Virus record (IMG/VR): IMGVR_UViG_3300032282_003758
Span: 1-40,221 of that record
Length of the DNA: 40,221 nt
DNA from: a virus
Strand: one strand, 5' to 3'
A program made the translations under genes and the position numbers. This document shows, in pieces, positions 30,434 to 38,078 of the stretch. The notes under the pieces were generated by a model. That model did no database searches. It was not told the origin of the DNA and saw nothing but the letters and a program-made list of their open reading frames with translations. Each line of letters opens with the position of its first letter. Position 1 is the first letter of the stretch.

Positions 30434-33277
30434 ATGGGCCTCCCATCCGTTGACGATTTGTTCGGGGATCAACCGAACACTCCACCGTCCGCAGACGACC
30501 TGTTTCCAGATCCGCCCAGCGACAACCGGCCCATCGGCACGCCGCGCCCGATCCTCCCGCAGTCCGAGGTGAACCTGACACCGCCGTCCTTCATGGACAC
30601 GGTGAACATGGGCATCGACGCAGCACACCCCGAGGCGGTGAAGAGCGTTCTATCGGCAGCCGGGAACGTGGCGCTCCAGGGCGGCCTCGGCGTCGCAGGC
30701 GGCATGGCCGGCACGGCGCTTGGTATCGGGCCAATCGCGGGAGCAGGGATTGGGTCTATCGCTGGCGACGCCATCCGGCGCTATTTCGCGGGCGAGCCCG
30801 TGGCCGACGCCGTGAGCGTGCCGAACCTTGCGCGTGCCGCGATCTACTCGACCGTAGGCATGGGCGTGCCGAAGGCTGTTGGTGCCTTGCCTGGAATTGG
30901 ATCGGCGCTTGCCGCCGTGCAGAAAGCCACGCCGATCTGGGCACAGGACGCGGCCAAGTTCGCCACCACGCTGCCTGCTATCGACGCGCTGGAAAACACC
31001 CTGGGCGGCAGGCCCGCCACCGAAGGCATTACGCCCGAGCGCGTGGCGCTGGAGGCTTCACCGGCAGCACTCCCGCCGCTCATGCAATTTGGTGCGGCCG
31101 GAGCCAGGGCAGCAGGCCGGGGCATTGGCAATTTGGTTTCCGCGGTTCGCGGCGACCCGAGCGATCCTCGGGGTATCGTCGCCAGGCTGTCATCCATTGG
31201 CGGCGCTTCGGTGGCTGACGATGCCGTGAAGGGCGTCCCCATCGATGACTACATCGACATGCTGTCGCCACGGCAGACGGGCCTGCGGCGCTCGCGGGCT
31301 GGCGCGTCGCTGATGATGACGCCCGAAATCCAGCAGCGGCAAACTCGATTGCGGTCCATGTACGAGAACCTTGCCGCCGCCGGGGAGGAAGACAGGTGGG
31401 CCGGCTGGCGGCGGTGGGGCACGGCTCCTGCCTCAACGCTCAAGTACGGCAGCCTCCGCACGGATGAAGCCGCGCAGGCTCTCGGCGAAAACATCAAACG
31501 AGCCGGGATGTACAACCGCCGGATCGGCGAGAACTTCGGGTCTGCCGCAGAAGCCGTCATGGGGCGGCTTTCGTTGGCTGACCAGTTGGAAGTCCGCGCC
31601 CTGGTCGAAGACCCTTCGTTGATCCCGACCGCCGCGCCGCATCTACAGGACGCCGCAAACCGCATGGTGCGCGTCCTCGACAAGGCTTTCGATGTCATGT
31701 CAGAGGCTGGCGTCATGGTTCAGCGACCCGACAAACTGGAGCCGGTCGCCAAACTGCCAGCCTACTGGCCGCGCCGATTTAAAGTTCCCGAGGCCGATGT
31801 TCCAGAACTTGTAGACCTGATGAACAAGCACGGCGTCTCCCAAGAGGAGGCGTTGAAGATGATGCTGAACCCTCCCCGGCCAAGCATCGGAGAGTTCGTG
31901 CAGCATCAGCGCAAGCCGATTGCCATGGCAAACATGCCGGATCGGTTGAGCCCGCTGGAGGAGGTTCGGCAGTACGTCGCCGAGATGAGTAAGCAGTCCG
32001 GCCTGGCATACGCTGGCGGCGGCAATCTCGTGAACGGAGTTGGCGATGATTTCTTCCGGCTTTCTGGCTTAATTGGCGACCAGCGCAAAGCCGCGGAGGC
32101 CGTCAACTTCTTAAAAGATACCTACAAACGCACGCCGAAGGACTTTGCGGAATTGAGCGATGCCCGCAAATACATCAGCCGGGTCAACATGCCGCTCGCG
32201 TGGGCACGTCAGCCCGGCCAGTTGTCAATGGCGCCATCGCTTTATGGCGGGCGGAATATGCTCCGGGGATCGCTGCTCCGTTCACGCGACCCTTTAGTCG
32301 GAGAATTGACGGCACTCTCTGGTGCAGGTGAAGCCGGCCTTTCTTCCACGACGAACGCGCTGCTCGGCCTCGATACCGAGTCGGTTCCAATCTCCTGGCT
32401 CCGTAACATGGAGTACCAGTTGCGGGACAAGGTCGGGGCCCCGACCGGTTACGCAAAACTGATGGAGTTGGCCGACGCTGTCGGGGCCGGCACGCGCAAC
32501 GCGGCCATGGAGCGCGAGGCTTACGAACTCGGCACCTCGCTGGACGACATCGCGCAGCACCTGTCGTGGGGCGGCGGGAAACTAGACCCTTATATCAGCC
32601 GGTCGCTGATCATGGACTCGATGCAGCGGGCGTCGGACAACGCATTCCTTCAGACCACCATGGGCGAGTTGCCCAGGGCTTTTGAGAACCCGGCCGCGCA
32701 GTTTGTGCTTCAGTACCGGCCTTTCGGAGCAGGCCAGACCATCGCGGTGAAGAACCATATCGGCAACGTGATTCGCGATGGCATCTCGGTGGCACGTCAG
32801 ACCGGAGACACGAGCCTGCTCAAGTTGGGACTCACCCGCGCTGCCAGGCTAGGCGTCTACTCCGCGCCGACCAACGCCGGCGCCTCGGTCCTCTACTCGA
32901 CGCTGGCAGGCAGGGGCCTGCCCGATGCAACCACCGTTGGCCGTGATGTCCTTGGCGGGAGCCTGGGAATCGGAGGCGACTGGGTGTCGTCGCTGCTTGG
33001 GCTTTCCGGTCACGGATCCGTAGCCGACACGATGGCGACGATCCCGGGCATTGAGACGGTCGGCAATTTGAGCGGGGAGGCATGGAAGTCGGCAGAGAAC
33101 ACCCTGTCCGGCGACTACGACGCGGCCATGCTGGGGGCTCTCCGGCTCGGCATGACGCTCGCTGCCGGGACCGATCCGACCGGGCTCACCGCTCTGGTGA
33201 ACAAGCCTCTGTCCGGCTGGCTCGGTAGCGCCCGTCGAGCGGCCGAGGACAATAACCGAGAGAGCCTGTCCTACTGA
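30434..33277 (+). CDS. Largest internal virion / ejection protein 4
   Basis: 947 residues. The start MGLPSVDDLFGDQPNTPPSA has two SxDDLF-like repeats typical of disordered N termini of ejection proteins. Residues 75-115 are a Gly/Ala-rich hydrophobic run (GGLGVAGGMAGTALGIGPIA). The long middle is helical. The C-terminal third has GSLGIGGDWVSSLLGLSG and further hydrophobic stretches. Comparable in size to the third core protein of podoviruses. It ends in TGATG, overlapping the endolysin start, so lysis genes are in the same late transcript. Confidence 0.65.
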   Translation: MGLPSVDDLFGDQPNTPPSADDLFPDPPSDNRPIGTPRPILPQSEVNLTPPSFMDTVNMGIDAAHPEAVKSVLSAAGNVALQGGLGVAGGMAGTALGIGPIAGAGIGSIAGDAIRRYFAGEPVADAVSVPNLARAAIYSTVGMGVPKAVGALPGIGSALAAVQKATPIWAQDAAKFATTLPAIDALENTLGGRPATEGITPERVALEASPAALPPLMQFGAAGARAAGRGIGNLVSAVRGDPSDPRGIVARLSSIGGASVADDAVKGVPIDDYIDMLSPRQTGLRRSRAGASLMMTPEIQQRQTRLRSMYENLAAAGEEDRWAGWRRWGTAPASTLKYGSLRTDEAAQALGENIKRAGMYNRRIGENFGSAAEAVMGRLSLADQLEVRALVEDPSLIPTAAPHLQDAANRMVRVLDKAFDVMSEAGVMVQRPDKLEPVAKLPAYWPRRFKVPEADVPELVDLMNKHGVSQEEALKMMLNPPRPSIGEFVQHQRKPIAMANMPDRLSPLEEVRQYVAEMSKQSGLAYAGGGNLVNGVGDDFFRLSGLIGDQRKAAEAVNFLKDTYKRTPKDFAELSDARKYISRVNMPLAWARQPGQLSMAPSLYGGRNMLRGSLLRSRDPLVGELTALSGAGEAGLSSTTNALLGLDTESVPISWLRNMEYQLRDKVGAPTGYAKLMELADAVGAGTRNAAMEREAYELGTSLDDIAQHLSWGGGKLDPYISRSLIMDSMQRASDNAFLQTTMGELPRAFENPAAQFVLQYRPFGAGQTIAVKNHIGNVIRDGISVARQTGDTSLLKLGLTRAARLGVYSAPTNAGASVLYSTLAGRGLPDATTVGRDVLGGSLGIGGDWVSSLLGLSGHGSVADTMATIPGIETVGNLSGEAWKSAENTLSGDYDAAMLGALRLGMTLAAGTDPTGLTALVNKPLSGWLGSARRAAEDNNRESLSY

Positions 33278-33690
33278 TGGTCAACTCCCGCAAGATCAGC
33301 GACCTCTTGCCGGTCGTCGGCAAGAAGTGTGCTGCCTTCATCGCCCAGGCCAAGGCCGCTGGGATCGAGGTCGTGATCACCAGCACCTACCGGGACCATG
33401 CATCGCAGGATGCACTTTGGGCCATCGGCCGGACCAAGCCCGGCCGGCGCGTGACCAATGCCAAGGGCGGCCAGTCGTTCCACAACTTCCGGGTGGCGTG
33501 GGATTTCGTGCCGGTCATCGCAGGCAAGGCAGTATGGAACGACCTGTCGCTGTTCCGGCGATGCGGCGAGATCGGCGAGGCGCTCGGCTGCGAGTGGGGC
33601 GGGCGTTGGAAGATGCGGGACTATCCCCACCTACAATACACGGGCGGCCTCACGCTGCGGCAGTTGCGGGCCGGTGAGGTTCCAACGTGA
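33277..33690 (+). CDS. Endolysin, L-alanyl-D-glutamate peptidase (M15C-like)
   Basis: 137 residues. The zinc site is visible as SFHNFRVAWD (H69, D76) and RDYPHLQ (catalytic D115, ligand H118), with the substrate-side segment ITSTYRDHASQDALWAIGRT. This is the compact VanY/CwlK-like peptidase fold used by T5-type and many other endolysins, which cleaves the L-Ala-D-Glu or related bond of peptidoglycan. No signal peptide or SAR segment, so it needs a holin, which is two genes downstream. Start overlaps the previous stop (TGATG). Confidence 0.85.
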   Translation: MVNSRKISDLLPVVGKKCAAFIAQAKAAGIEVVITSTYRDHASQDALWAIGRTKPGRRVTNAKGGQSFHNFRVAWDFVPVIAGKAVWNDLSLFRRCGEIGEALGCEWGGRWKMRDYPHLQYTGGLTLRQLRAGEVPT

Positions 33691-33956
33691 GCGAATACAT
33701 CTGGCAGGGCGTCCTGCTCCTGGTGCAGGCGGCCATCGGAACGGGCGTCGGCGTAGCCGTCCGCTCGCTACGCGAGATCCACGGCGATGTGGAGCGAATC
33801 AGCGGGCACCTTCAATCGCTCAACGGGCGCGTGGGCAGGACCGAGCAGAAATTGGCCGACCACGAAAACCATTGCGACGACCGTCACGACAGGCACAGGA
33901 CAGATTACATGTCGTTGCGCGACCGCGTCGACCGGGTATTTGGAGGATCGAAGTGA
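33687..33956 (+). CDS. Membrane-anchored coiled-coil lysis protein (XhlA or i-spanin-like)
   Basis: 89 residues from GTG 33687, overlapping the endolysin stop as GTGA. Residues 4-25 form one hydrophobic helix (IWQGVLLLVQAAIGTGVGVA). The rest is a charged coiled coil (VERISGHLQSLNGRVGRTEQ) with a His-rich turn HENHCDDRHDRHR and ending in FGGSK. This topology occurs in inner-membrane spanins and in haemolysin XhlA-like phage proteins. No outer-membrane partner lipoprotein overlaps it; the lipoprotein at 9234 is a distant candidate. Confidence 0.6.
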   Translation: MSEYIWQGVLLLVQAAIGTGVGVAVRSLREIHGDVERISGHLQSLNGRVGRTEQKLADHENHCDDRHDRHRTDYMSLRDRVDRVFGGSK

Positions 33957-34117
33957 ACGACCTTGACTACAAGTGGCTGCTCATCTTCATTGCACAACTC
34001 GGCGCGGGCCTTGCAATCGTGTTTGCGGCCGGCCCAGAACTTCGCGAACTGGGCATCGGCCTAATCGGCGGCGCGTTCGGCGCTGGTGTCACGGCCTCGC
34101 GGACGCTGGTAAGGTAG
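33953..34117 (+). CDS. Small holin
   Basis: 54 residues from GTG 33953 (GTGA overlap), too short for many gene callers. Two hydrophobic helices are seen: WLLIFIAQLGAGLAIVFAAG and LGIGLIGGAFGAGVTAS, joined by a short turn with PELREL. Small size, two membrane segments and the place after endolysin and coiled-coil protein all fit a class II holin, which makes lesions in the inner membrane for release of the endolysin. It is the last late gene, and its 3' end overlaps the convergent gene by 29 bases. Confidence 0.65.
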   Translation: MNDLDYKWLLIFIAQLGAGLAIVFAAGPELRELGIGLIGGAFGAGVTASRTLVR

Positions 34118-34388
34118 TCCGCAGGCCGATGCGCCCGTAGACCGAGCAAATCGAGTCGATTAATAGGCCGACGAGCGGCTCAAGCGACGCCCAGGGAACG
34201 TCGCGCACCTCGCGCACGCCGTCGAGGGCTCCGGTCCTGCGGGCGCCTTCGTAAACTGCGCCCACCAGGTCGGTGACGGCCTTGCGCTTCTGCTCGTTGC
34301 TGGCGTTGGGCACCGCGTCGAGAGCGCGAATGAACCTCGTCACGAACGGCGTCAGGTCTGCGAGCAGCACAAACACGTTGGATCCCAT
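34089..34388 (-). CDS. Hypothetical protein, last gene of the right minus-strand operon
   Basis: 99 residues from ATG 34388, with AGGAG six bases upstream; an ATG at 34394 abuts that site and is less likely. NVFVLLADLTPFVTRFIRAL, NASNEQKRKAVTDLVGAVYE and LEPLVGLLIDSICSVYGRIG are amphipathic to moderately hydrophobic helices. The end overlaps the holin gene tail to tail by 29 bases and no terminator separates the two transcripts, so antisense interference between early and late RNA is likely. Family not recognised. Confidence 0.6.
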   Translation of the reverse strand: MGSNVFVLLADLTPFVTRFIRALDAVPNASNEQKRKAVTDLVGAVYEGARRTGALDGVREVRDVPWASLEPLVGLLIDSICSVYGRIGLRTTLPASARP

Positions 34389-34400
34389 CGTCATCTCCTA

Positions 34401-34688
34401 CTACGGCCAGCGAGGCTGGGCGGGTTCTGGTTCGGTTTCGTCCGCAATCATCAGCAGGACGAGGTAGCCGGCGAGGTCCATCAGGGCATCTTCGTCGTCC
34501 CACTCGTCGTGGCCGTTCAGCAGCCGCGATAGTTTATCGTCAATTCGCACGCGCAACTGCTCTCTGGTGTCGGCTTGCGAGAAAATTCGCACCGGGTTCA
34601 GCGCGGAGTCTCCGTACCGTTCGTTCTTTCGGAGCAGCATGTCGAGCAGGTGGCCGCACTTTGACCGGATCCGGTCGGCGGTCGTCAC
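34401..34688 (-). CDS. DUF1599-like (nucleotide-modification-associated domain) protein
   Basis: 95 residues from GTG 34688, which overlaps the upstream stop (GTGA) and has GAGGAA at a good distance. LLDMLLRKNERYGDSALNPV, then RIDDKLSRLLNGHDEWDDED and LMDLAGYLVLLMIADE match the pattern I recall for DUF1599/Nmad1-type domains (KNxxYGDS ... RxxDKxxRL ... DxLxDLAGYxxL). That family appears in phages beside nucleotide metabolism genes and resembles the helical MazG/dUTPase group with acidic metal sites. Enzyme activity is not established. Confidence 0.6.
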   Translation of the reverse strand: MTTADRIRSKCGHLLDMLLRKNERYGDSALNPVRIFSQADTREQLRVRIDDKLSRLLNGHDEWDDEDALMDLAGYLVLLMIADETEPEPAQPRWP

Positions 34689-35014
34689 GGGATGTTCCTC
34701 TGGTTCCATTGGTCGCACACCCTCTTGACGTGCCGCTGCGGCATCATCGGTTGGTTCGGCAGGGGCACGTCGTCGATGGCTGCCACCACCTGCCCACTCC
34801 GTGTCCGCGCTACCAATTGCCACGTCGCGCTCGACCCTGGGATCGCTTCGACGTAGACCGCCCGGCACCTGTACAGATTGCGGCCCATAGGGCAGGGACC
34901 AGTCTGCATCATCGAGGCCACGCGCCGGTTCTTGTACCAAAGGTCGGCGGCCACGGTGTCTGGCGGAAGGAACCGCACCCGCGCAAGCAAGCAGTATGCG
35001 GCTAGGGCTGTCAC
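34685..35014 (-). CDS. Hypothetical protein with possible N-terminal membrane segment
   Basis: 109 residues from GTG 35014 (GTGA overlap with the upstream gene). It begins MTALAAYCLLARVRFLPPDT and includes LWYKNRRVASMMQTGPCPMG, CRAVYVEAIPGSSATWQLVA and VPLPNQPMMPQRHVKRVCDQ. It looks like a small alpha/beta protein with four cysteines. The operon position among recombination genes gives the only context. Not recognised. Confidence 0.55.
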   Translation of the reverse strand: MTALAAYCLLARVRFLPPDTVAADLWYKNRRVASMMQTGPCPMGRNLYRCRAVYVEAIPGSSATWQLVARTRSGQVVAAIDDVPLPNQPMMPQRHVKRVCDQWNQRNIP

Positions 35015-35184
35015 GCTGTTTCGACGTGGACCTTCTCGATGGTCGTGTCTAGGCCCGCCCCTGCGCGGACATACAGGTCTTTTTGCAGCCGCTCGGCAAG
35101 CGCCCGGGTTGCACAGATGCCCTTGATTTCAACGAGTGACGGCGCCACGTCGGCTGATCGCCGCACGACTAGCCACACGGTCAC
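35011..35184 (-). CDS. 57-residue hypothetical protein
   Basis: GTG at 35184 overlaps the stop of the upstream gene (GTGA). MTVWLVVRRSADVAPSLVEI then CATRALAERLQKDLYVRAGA and LDTTIEKVHVETA suggest a compact beta-alpha-beta fold. Its size and the tight coupling on both sides support a real gene. Small proteins reading (W)VVxR...EIKGICxTRxLAExL occur in phages, but I know no function. Confidence 0.55.
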   Translation of the reverse strand: MTVWLVVRRSADVAPSLVEIKGICATRALAERLQKDLYVRAGAGLDTTIEKVHVETA

Positions 35185-35396
35185 GTCCGCACCAGTTGAT
35201 TTAGGGGCTTGCAGCCGCGAATCGCCACGCCCGTAGGCGTGCGGCATAACTTGCCGCAGGGCGTGCCGCTGATGATGAGCGGCCGACAGCGGCGCTCGAC
35301 CGGAGCGCCGAAGGCCACGCGCACCACGCACCAAGCGACCACGCCCCAGAACGTCAGCGCCAGCAGCATCGGTAGGGTCAGTCCTCGTCGGAGCAT
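35181..35396 (-). CDS. Small single-pass membrane protein
   Basis: 71 residues from ATG 35396. LPMLLALTFWGVVAWCVVRV (residues 9-28) is a membrane helix, preceded by basic residues and followed by a cysteine-bearing soluble part (CRPLIISGTPCGKLCRTPTG). The start lies within the end of the resolvase gene (19-base overlap). An uncleaved anchor with an outside cysteine domain is likely. It could be a superinfection-exclusion or lysis-timing factor, but there is no direct evidence. Confidence 0.55.
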   Translation of the reverse strand: MLRRGLTLPMLLALTFWGVVAWCVVRVAFGAPVERRCRPLIISGTPCGKLCRTPTGVAIRGCKPLNQLVRT

Positions 35397-35719
35397 AAGC
35401 CACCTTTCTCCGCGATAAACGCCGTCAGGAACCGGATGTAGGTGCCCCACTCCATCACGACCATCGGCTGCGTGATCCCGTCGCGGGCGAGAAACAGGAG
35501 GTCGTTGCCGGCTAGCCACCGGCTAATCACGGCAAAGCCCTCGCCGTTCTTGCGCGCCTTCACTTCGCAGCGCAGCGGGCCGACCTGCACGTCGCCTTTG
35601 TAGTTCGCCATCGCGCCCGAGAGCGGGATTCTCTGTGCAGGGATGCCGCTCTCTTGGTGCCGCTGCACGACCATGCGCTCGATGCGGCTACCCTTGCGCC
35701 TGCGGCCAGCGGGCGTCAC
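35378..35719 (-). CDS. Holliday-junction resolvase, Hjc-type
   Basis: 113 residues from GTG 35719 (GTGA overlap). The archaeal/phage resolvase pattern is clear: KGSRIERMVV (E14), RIPLSGAMANYKGDVQV (D43), then CEVKARKN (E52, K54), and SRWLAGNDLLFLARDGITQP. E, D, ExK in this spacing are the catalytic residues of the PD-(D/E)XK Hjc family. The enzyme resolves four-way junctions and here sits in an operon with an exonuclease and a probable annealing protein. It is complete. Confidence 0.75.
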   Translation of the reverse strand: MTPAGRRRKGSRIERMVVQRHQESGIPAQRIPLSGAMANYKGDVQVGPLRCEVKARKNGEGFAVISRWLAGNDLLFLARDGITQPMVVMEWGTYIRFLTAFIAEKGGLCSDED

Positions 35720-36024
35720 GCGGCCACCCAGACGACGGCCTGCCGGCCGCTTCGCGTGAGACGCCGGCGGCCCGAGTCCCGCACCTGGCCGCGATTGACC
35801 AGTTCGACCCGCCTTGGCCGCTGGGTGGAGCCACCCAAGGAGAGCGCGGTCTGGATCTCTTCGTCGGTCGCGCCGTCGATGCGCTCGCGCAAATACGCAA
35901 GCACTTGCGCCCGCAACGCAGCGGCGTCTGCGATCTTATGCGCCGCTTCCACCGAGGTCGCGCTGTGGGCCTGGAACAATGGCCCCAGCGCCTCGACCCC
36001 TTGCCGCATCAACCCCCGCCCCAT
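35716..36024 (-). CDS. Winged-helix DNA-binding protein
   Basis: 102 residues from ATG 36024, six bases after AGGAGG; an adjacent ATG at 36027 is too close to it. ATSVEAAHKIADAAALRAQV is the lead-in helix, then DGATDEEIQTALSL and RPRRVELVNRGQVRDSGRRR followed by LTRSGRQAVVWVA. This is the winged-helix unit found in many phage proteins with TDEEIxxxL...RRxELVxxGLVxDSGxxRxTxSGRxAxVW. It may regulate genes or assist replication. The short 62-base gap to the upstream gene holds a hairpin. Confidence 0.65.
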   Translation of the reverse strand: MGRGLMRQGVEALGPLFQAHSATSVEAAHKIADAAALRAQVLAYLRERIDGATDEEIQTALSLGGSTQRPRRVELVNRGQVRDSGRRRLTRSGRQAVVWVAA

Positions 36025-36041
36025 CATCCACCTCCTGCACC

Positions 36042-36077
36042 GGGAGGGGCCAGCCGTCAGGGCGGCCGGCCCCTCCC
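36042..36077 (-). other. Hairpin between annealing-protein and winged-helix genes
   Basis: GGGAGGGGCC (36042-36051) pairs perfectly with GGCCCCTCCC (36068-36077), and an inner GCCG/CGGC pair is possible. No T-run follows in the minus direction, so it may reduce read-through or protect mRNA, rather than end transcription. It separates the recombination genes from the small genes downstream. Confidence 0.5.
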
Positions 36078-36086
36078 GTCCCCCTC

Positions 36087-37022
36087 TCAAATCTCGATGT
36101 CGCCGATCTCCGGCCACTCGCGCTCGTCCTCGATGACCTCGCGAATAGCGACGATTTCGTGCGAGCCGTACTTGGCCTCGTCGGAGATGACTGCGGATAC
36201 CATCACGCCATCCTTGAGCAGCGTCCCGAAGTCGTCCTTCAGCGTGGAAATCCTGACGCCTTCCTCGGTCGAGGCGCTGTGCTTTGTGAAGGAGAACGGC
36301 TTGCCGTCCTTCCTCACCCCTTCCTTCAGATCGTGCCACGCCTTCTTGATTCGGAAGGTCTGGTACTCGTCCTCTCCGAACTCCGAGGCCGTGGCCGCGG
36401 CGCGGCCCTCTGACACGCGGGAAGCCGGGTCCGGCCGAGGAGGGGAGGAGGCAGCCAGGTCCGAGAGGAAGCGGACTGGTCGCACGGCCTCCGCGGCCGG
36501 ACCCGGGTCGGCGCTGGCCGCGGGATTGGTCGCGGTGACAGCGCACGTCTCTAGTTCAGTCTCATCGAGCATCCCGAGGCCGCACACGCTCAAAATGGCG
36601 CGTCTCTTCGCCTTGGTCGATGCCTTCATGAGGGCGTTGGCGAGTGCGTCGCCTTTCAAGTTGGCGATGGGCACCGCGCCGATCTCGTCCACCGAGCGCC
36701 CGTCCGGGGTGGTTGCACGCACGGTGACCACGCGGATGCCGTCCTCGGTGCGCTGGTCCTGGATCGCGACTGCGATCTTGTGCGCTGCGGTCAACTGGTC
36801 GGTCGCGCCCTTCAATGCGTACAGCACCAGACGCCCCGACAGCGTGATATACTGGAACGGCTGCGCCCGGTAGTCGAGGCCCGCCGCGTCGCAGCGGGCC
36901 CGGTAGTACCGTAGCCGCTGTTCGGCCGACAGTTTGGAGCAGTCGCCGTCGCTGACCAGCCGCAGGATGGTCTGGTCGTCCAGGTCGTGGCGCTCGGCCA
37001 CGGCCACTTCGTTCTTTGCCAT
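36087..37022 (-). CDS. Probable single-strand annealing / recombination protein
   Basis: 311 residues from ATG 37022, which overlaps the exonuclease stop as TAATG. A domain from about residue 25 to 165 has RLRYYRARCDAAGLDYRAQP, YITLSGRLVLYALKGATDQL, VAIQDQRTEDGIRVVTVRAT and LANALMKASTKAKRRAILSV, then CGLGMLDETELE. I recall this pattern in phage proteins encoded beside YqaJ exonucleases, a pairing which in lambda (Exo/Bet) and RecE/RecT marks an exonuclease and annealing protein. A Pro/Ala-rich linker leads to a second beta-rich domain ending DIEI. The exact family (RecT, Erf, Rad52 or a new one) cannot be decided by eye. Confidence 0.6.
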   Translation of the reverse strand: MAKNEVAVAERHDLDDQTILRLVSDGDCSKLSAEQRLRYYRARCDAAGLDYRAQPFQYITLSGRLVLYALKGATDQLTAAHKIAVAIQDQRTEDGIRVVTVRATTPDGRSVDEIGAVPIANLKGDALANALMKASTKAKRRAILSVCGLGMLDETELETCAVTATNPAASADPGPAAEAVRPVRFLSDLAASSPPRPDPASRVSEGRAAATASEFGEDEYQTFRIKKAWHDLKEGVRKDGKPFSFTKHSASTEEGVRISTLKDDFGTLLKDGVMVSAVISDEAKYGSHEIVAIREVIEDEREWPEIGDIEI

Positions 37023-37918
37023 TAGTTGGCTCCCTTCCACTTCGCGATTGCGAACTTCTCGTAGGTGTAGGCGTTGACCTGCTTGGCCGGCACCGTGACG
37101 CTGCTGCGCTTGCAGGCCATGCCGCGCTCCGCGATCACGCCGATCTCTGCGTCGCCCTGGAGCGCAAGCAACTGCGCCTGGAAAGCCTTGCTCTCCTTTT
37201 CCGCGGCCGACGCGATGGCCTTCTGCTGCTGGTAGGAGTCGAACAGGACGACAGCCTCGGACGGCAGCGACACGATCTTTTTGGGCTGCGCCGGGACCAA
37301 GCGGGCCCACGTCTTGATGTCGCCTTCCGACGCCGGCGGCGGCGTCTGGCCTGTCACCACGAACCGTTCCCAGAACTCATGGAGTTCTGACAGGATCGCG
37401 TCCTCGGCGCCGGCATGGCGCTCGACGCGAGGGCAGGTGTAGTCCGAGCCGGCGATCAACGTGGGGAAATCGTCCCAGGGCGCGTTCATGACGCACATCT
37501 CGACGGCGGCCTGGATCTGGTAGTAGAGCGGCGGCTGGCCGTCCGGCCACGACGACACGGATGACGTGGCCTTGGCCTGCGCGAGTCCGGCCTGTTCCTT
37601 GCCCGACAGCACAATGGCGTCTGGCGTAGCGGCCAGGAACGGGTGCTTGTCCGATGCGTGCAGGAGTTCGTTGGGCACGACGGTCAGGTCGGTATCGAGC
37701 GCGTACCGGCGCAGGATGGCGGGCTCCAGCAGCCGGCCAAGACGCATACGCTCCGTCTCTTCGAAGGGCTCGGCCTGGCCCATCTTGTCCAGCCACACAT
37801 CGAGCCGTGAACGCCACGGGCTGTGGCCGAGGACCGACGCCGCGTCGGACGCGGTGAGGTAGCGACGCCGGGCTGCAAGCCAAGCGTCACGGTCTGCGGT
37901 CTGGATGGCGGTTGCCAT
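37022..37918 (-). CDS. YqaJ-type viral recombinase exonuclease
   Basis: 298 residues from ATG 37918 with AGGGGGG upstream. WLAARRRYLTASDAASVLGH is the standard start of the YqaJ domain, then GRLLEPAILRRYALDTDLTV (E), HPFLAATPDAIVLSGKEQAG (catalytic D), LAQAKATSSVSSWPDG (usually VEAK/LQVK; here AQAK, so the first acidic position is replaced by Q), and PLYYQIQAAVEMCVM. The family chews one strand of duplex DNA 5' to 3', feeding the annealing protein. The AQAK variant could weaken catalysis or reflect alignment ambiguity. Confidence 0.8.
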   Translation of the reverse strand: MATAIQTADRDAWLAARRRYLTASDAASVLGHSPWRSRLDVWLDKMGQAEPFEETERMRLGRLLEPAILRRYALDTDLTVVPNELLHASDKHPFLAATPDAIVLSGKEQAGLAQAKATSSVSSWPDGQPPLYYQIQAAVEMCVMNAPWDDFPTLIAGSDYTCPRVERHAGAEDAILSELHEFWERFVVTGQTPPPASEGDIKTWARLVPAQPKKIVSLPSEAVVLFDSYQQQKAIASAAEKESKAFQAQLLALQGDAEIGVIAERGMACKRSSVTVPAKQVNAYTYEKFAIAKWKGAN

Positions 37919-37919
37919 G

Positions 37920-38078
37920 TCACACCCCCCTGACCAGCGCCGCGACCGCGAGGATCGCCAGCAAGGCGCCGCCGAACGCCGCGCTGAGGACATGATGCCA
38001 CTCGTACCGCGGAGCAGCCGGGGGCTGCTCCAGCGGGACGATGTAGCCCCCGATCCGCGTGTACTGCCGGGCGCTCAC
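37920..38078 (-). CDS. 52-residue tail-anchored membrane protein
   Basis: GTG 38078 overlaps the upstream stop (GTGA). A soluble N terminus (SARQYTRIGGYIVPLEQPPA) is followed by VLSAAFGGALLAILAVAALV, one membrane helix ending in ArgGlyVal. It lies between the first gene of the operon and the exonuclease. Too short for most gene callers; the coupled start and clean hydrophobic segment support it. Function unknown. Confidence 0.55.
   Translation of the reverse strand: MSARQYTRIGGYIVPLEQPPAAPRYEWHHVLSAAFGGALLAILAVAALVRGV

Noticed and set aside
34401-34940. Long form (179 residues) of the DUF1599-like gene
   Set aside because: The extra N terminus overlaps the upstream gene out of frame; GTG 34688 has the ribosome site and a GTGA overlap.
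36025-36546. Upstream extension of the winged-helix ORF (36024 end) on the minus strand
   Set aside because: It is the out-of-frame shadow of the annealing-protein gene, very Arg/Gly-rich; AGGAGG upstream of 36024 gives the start.
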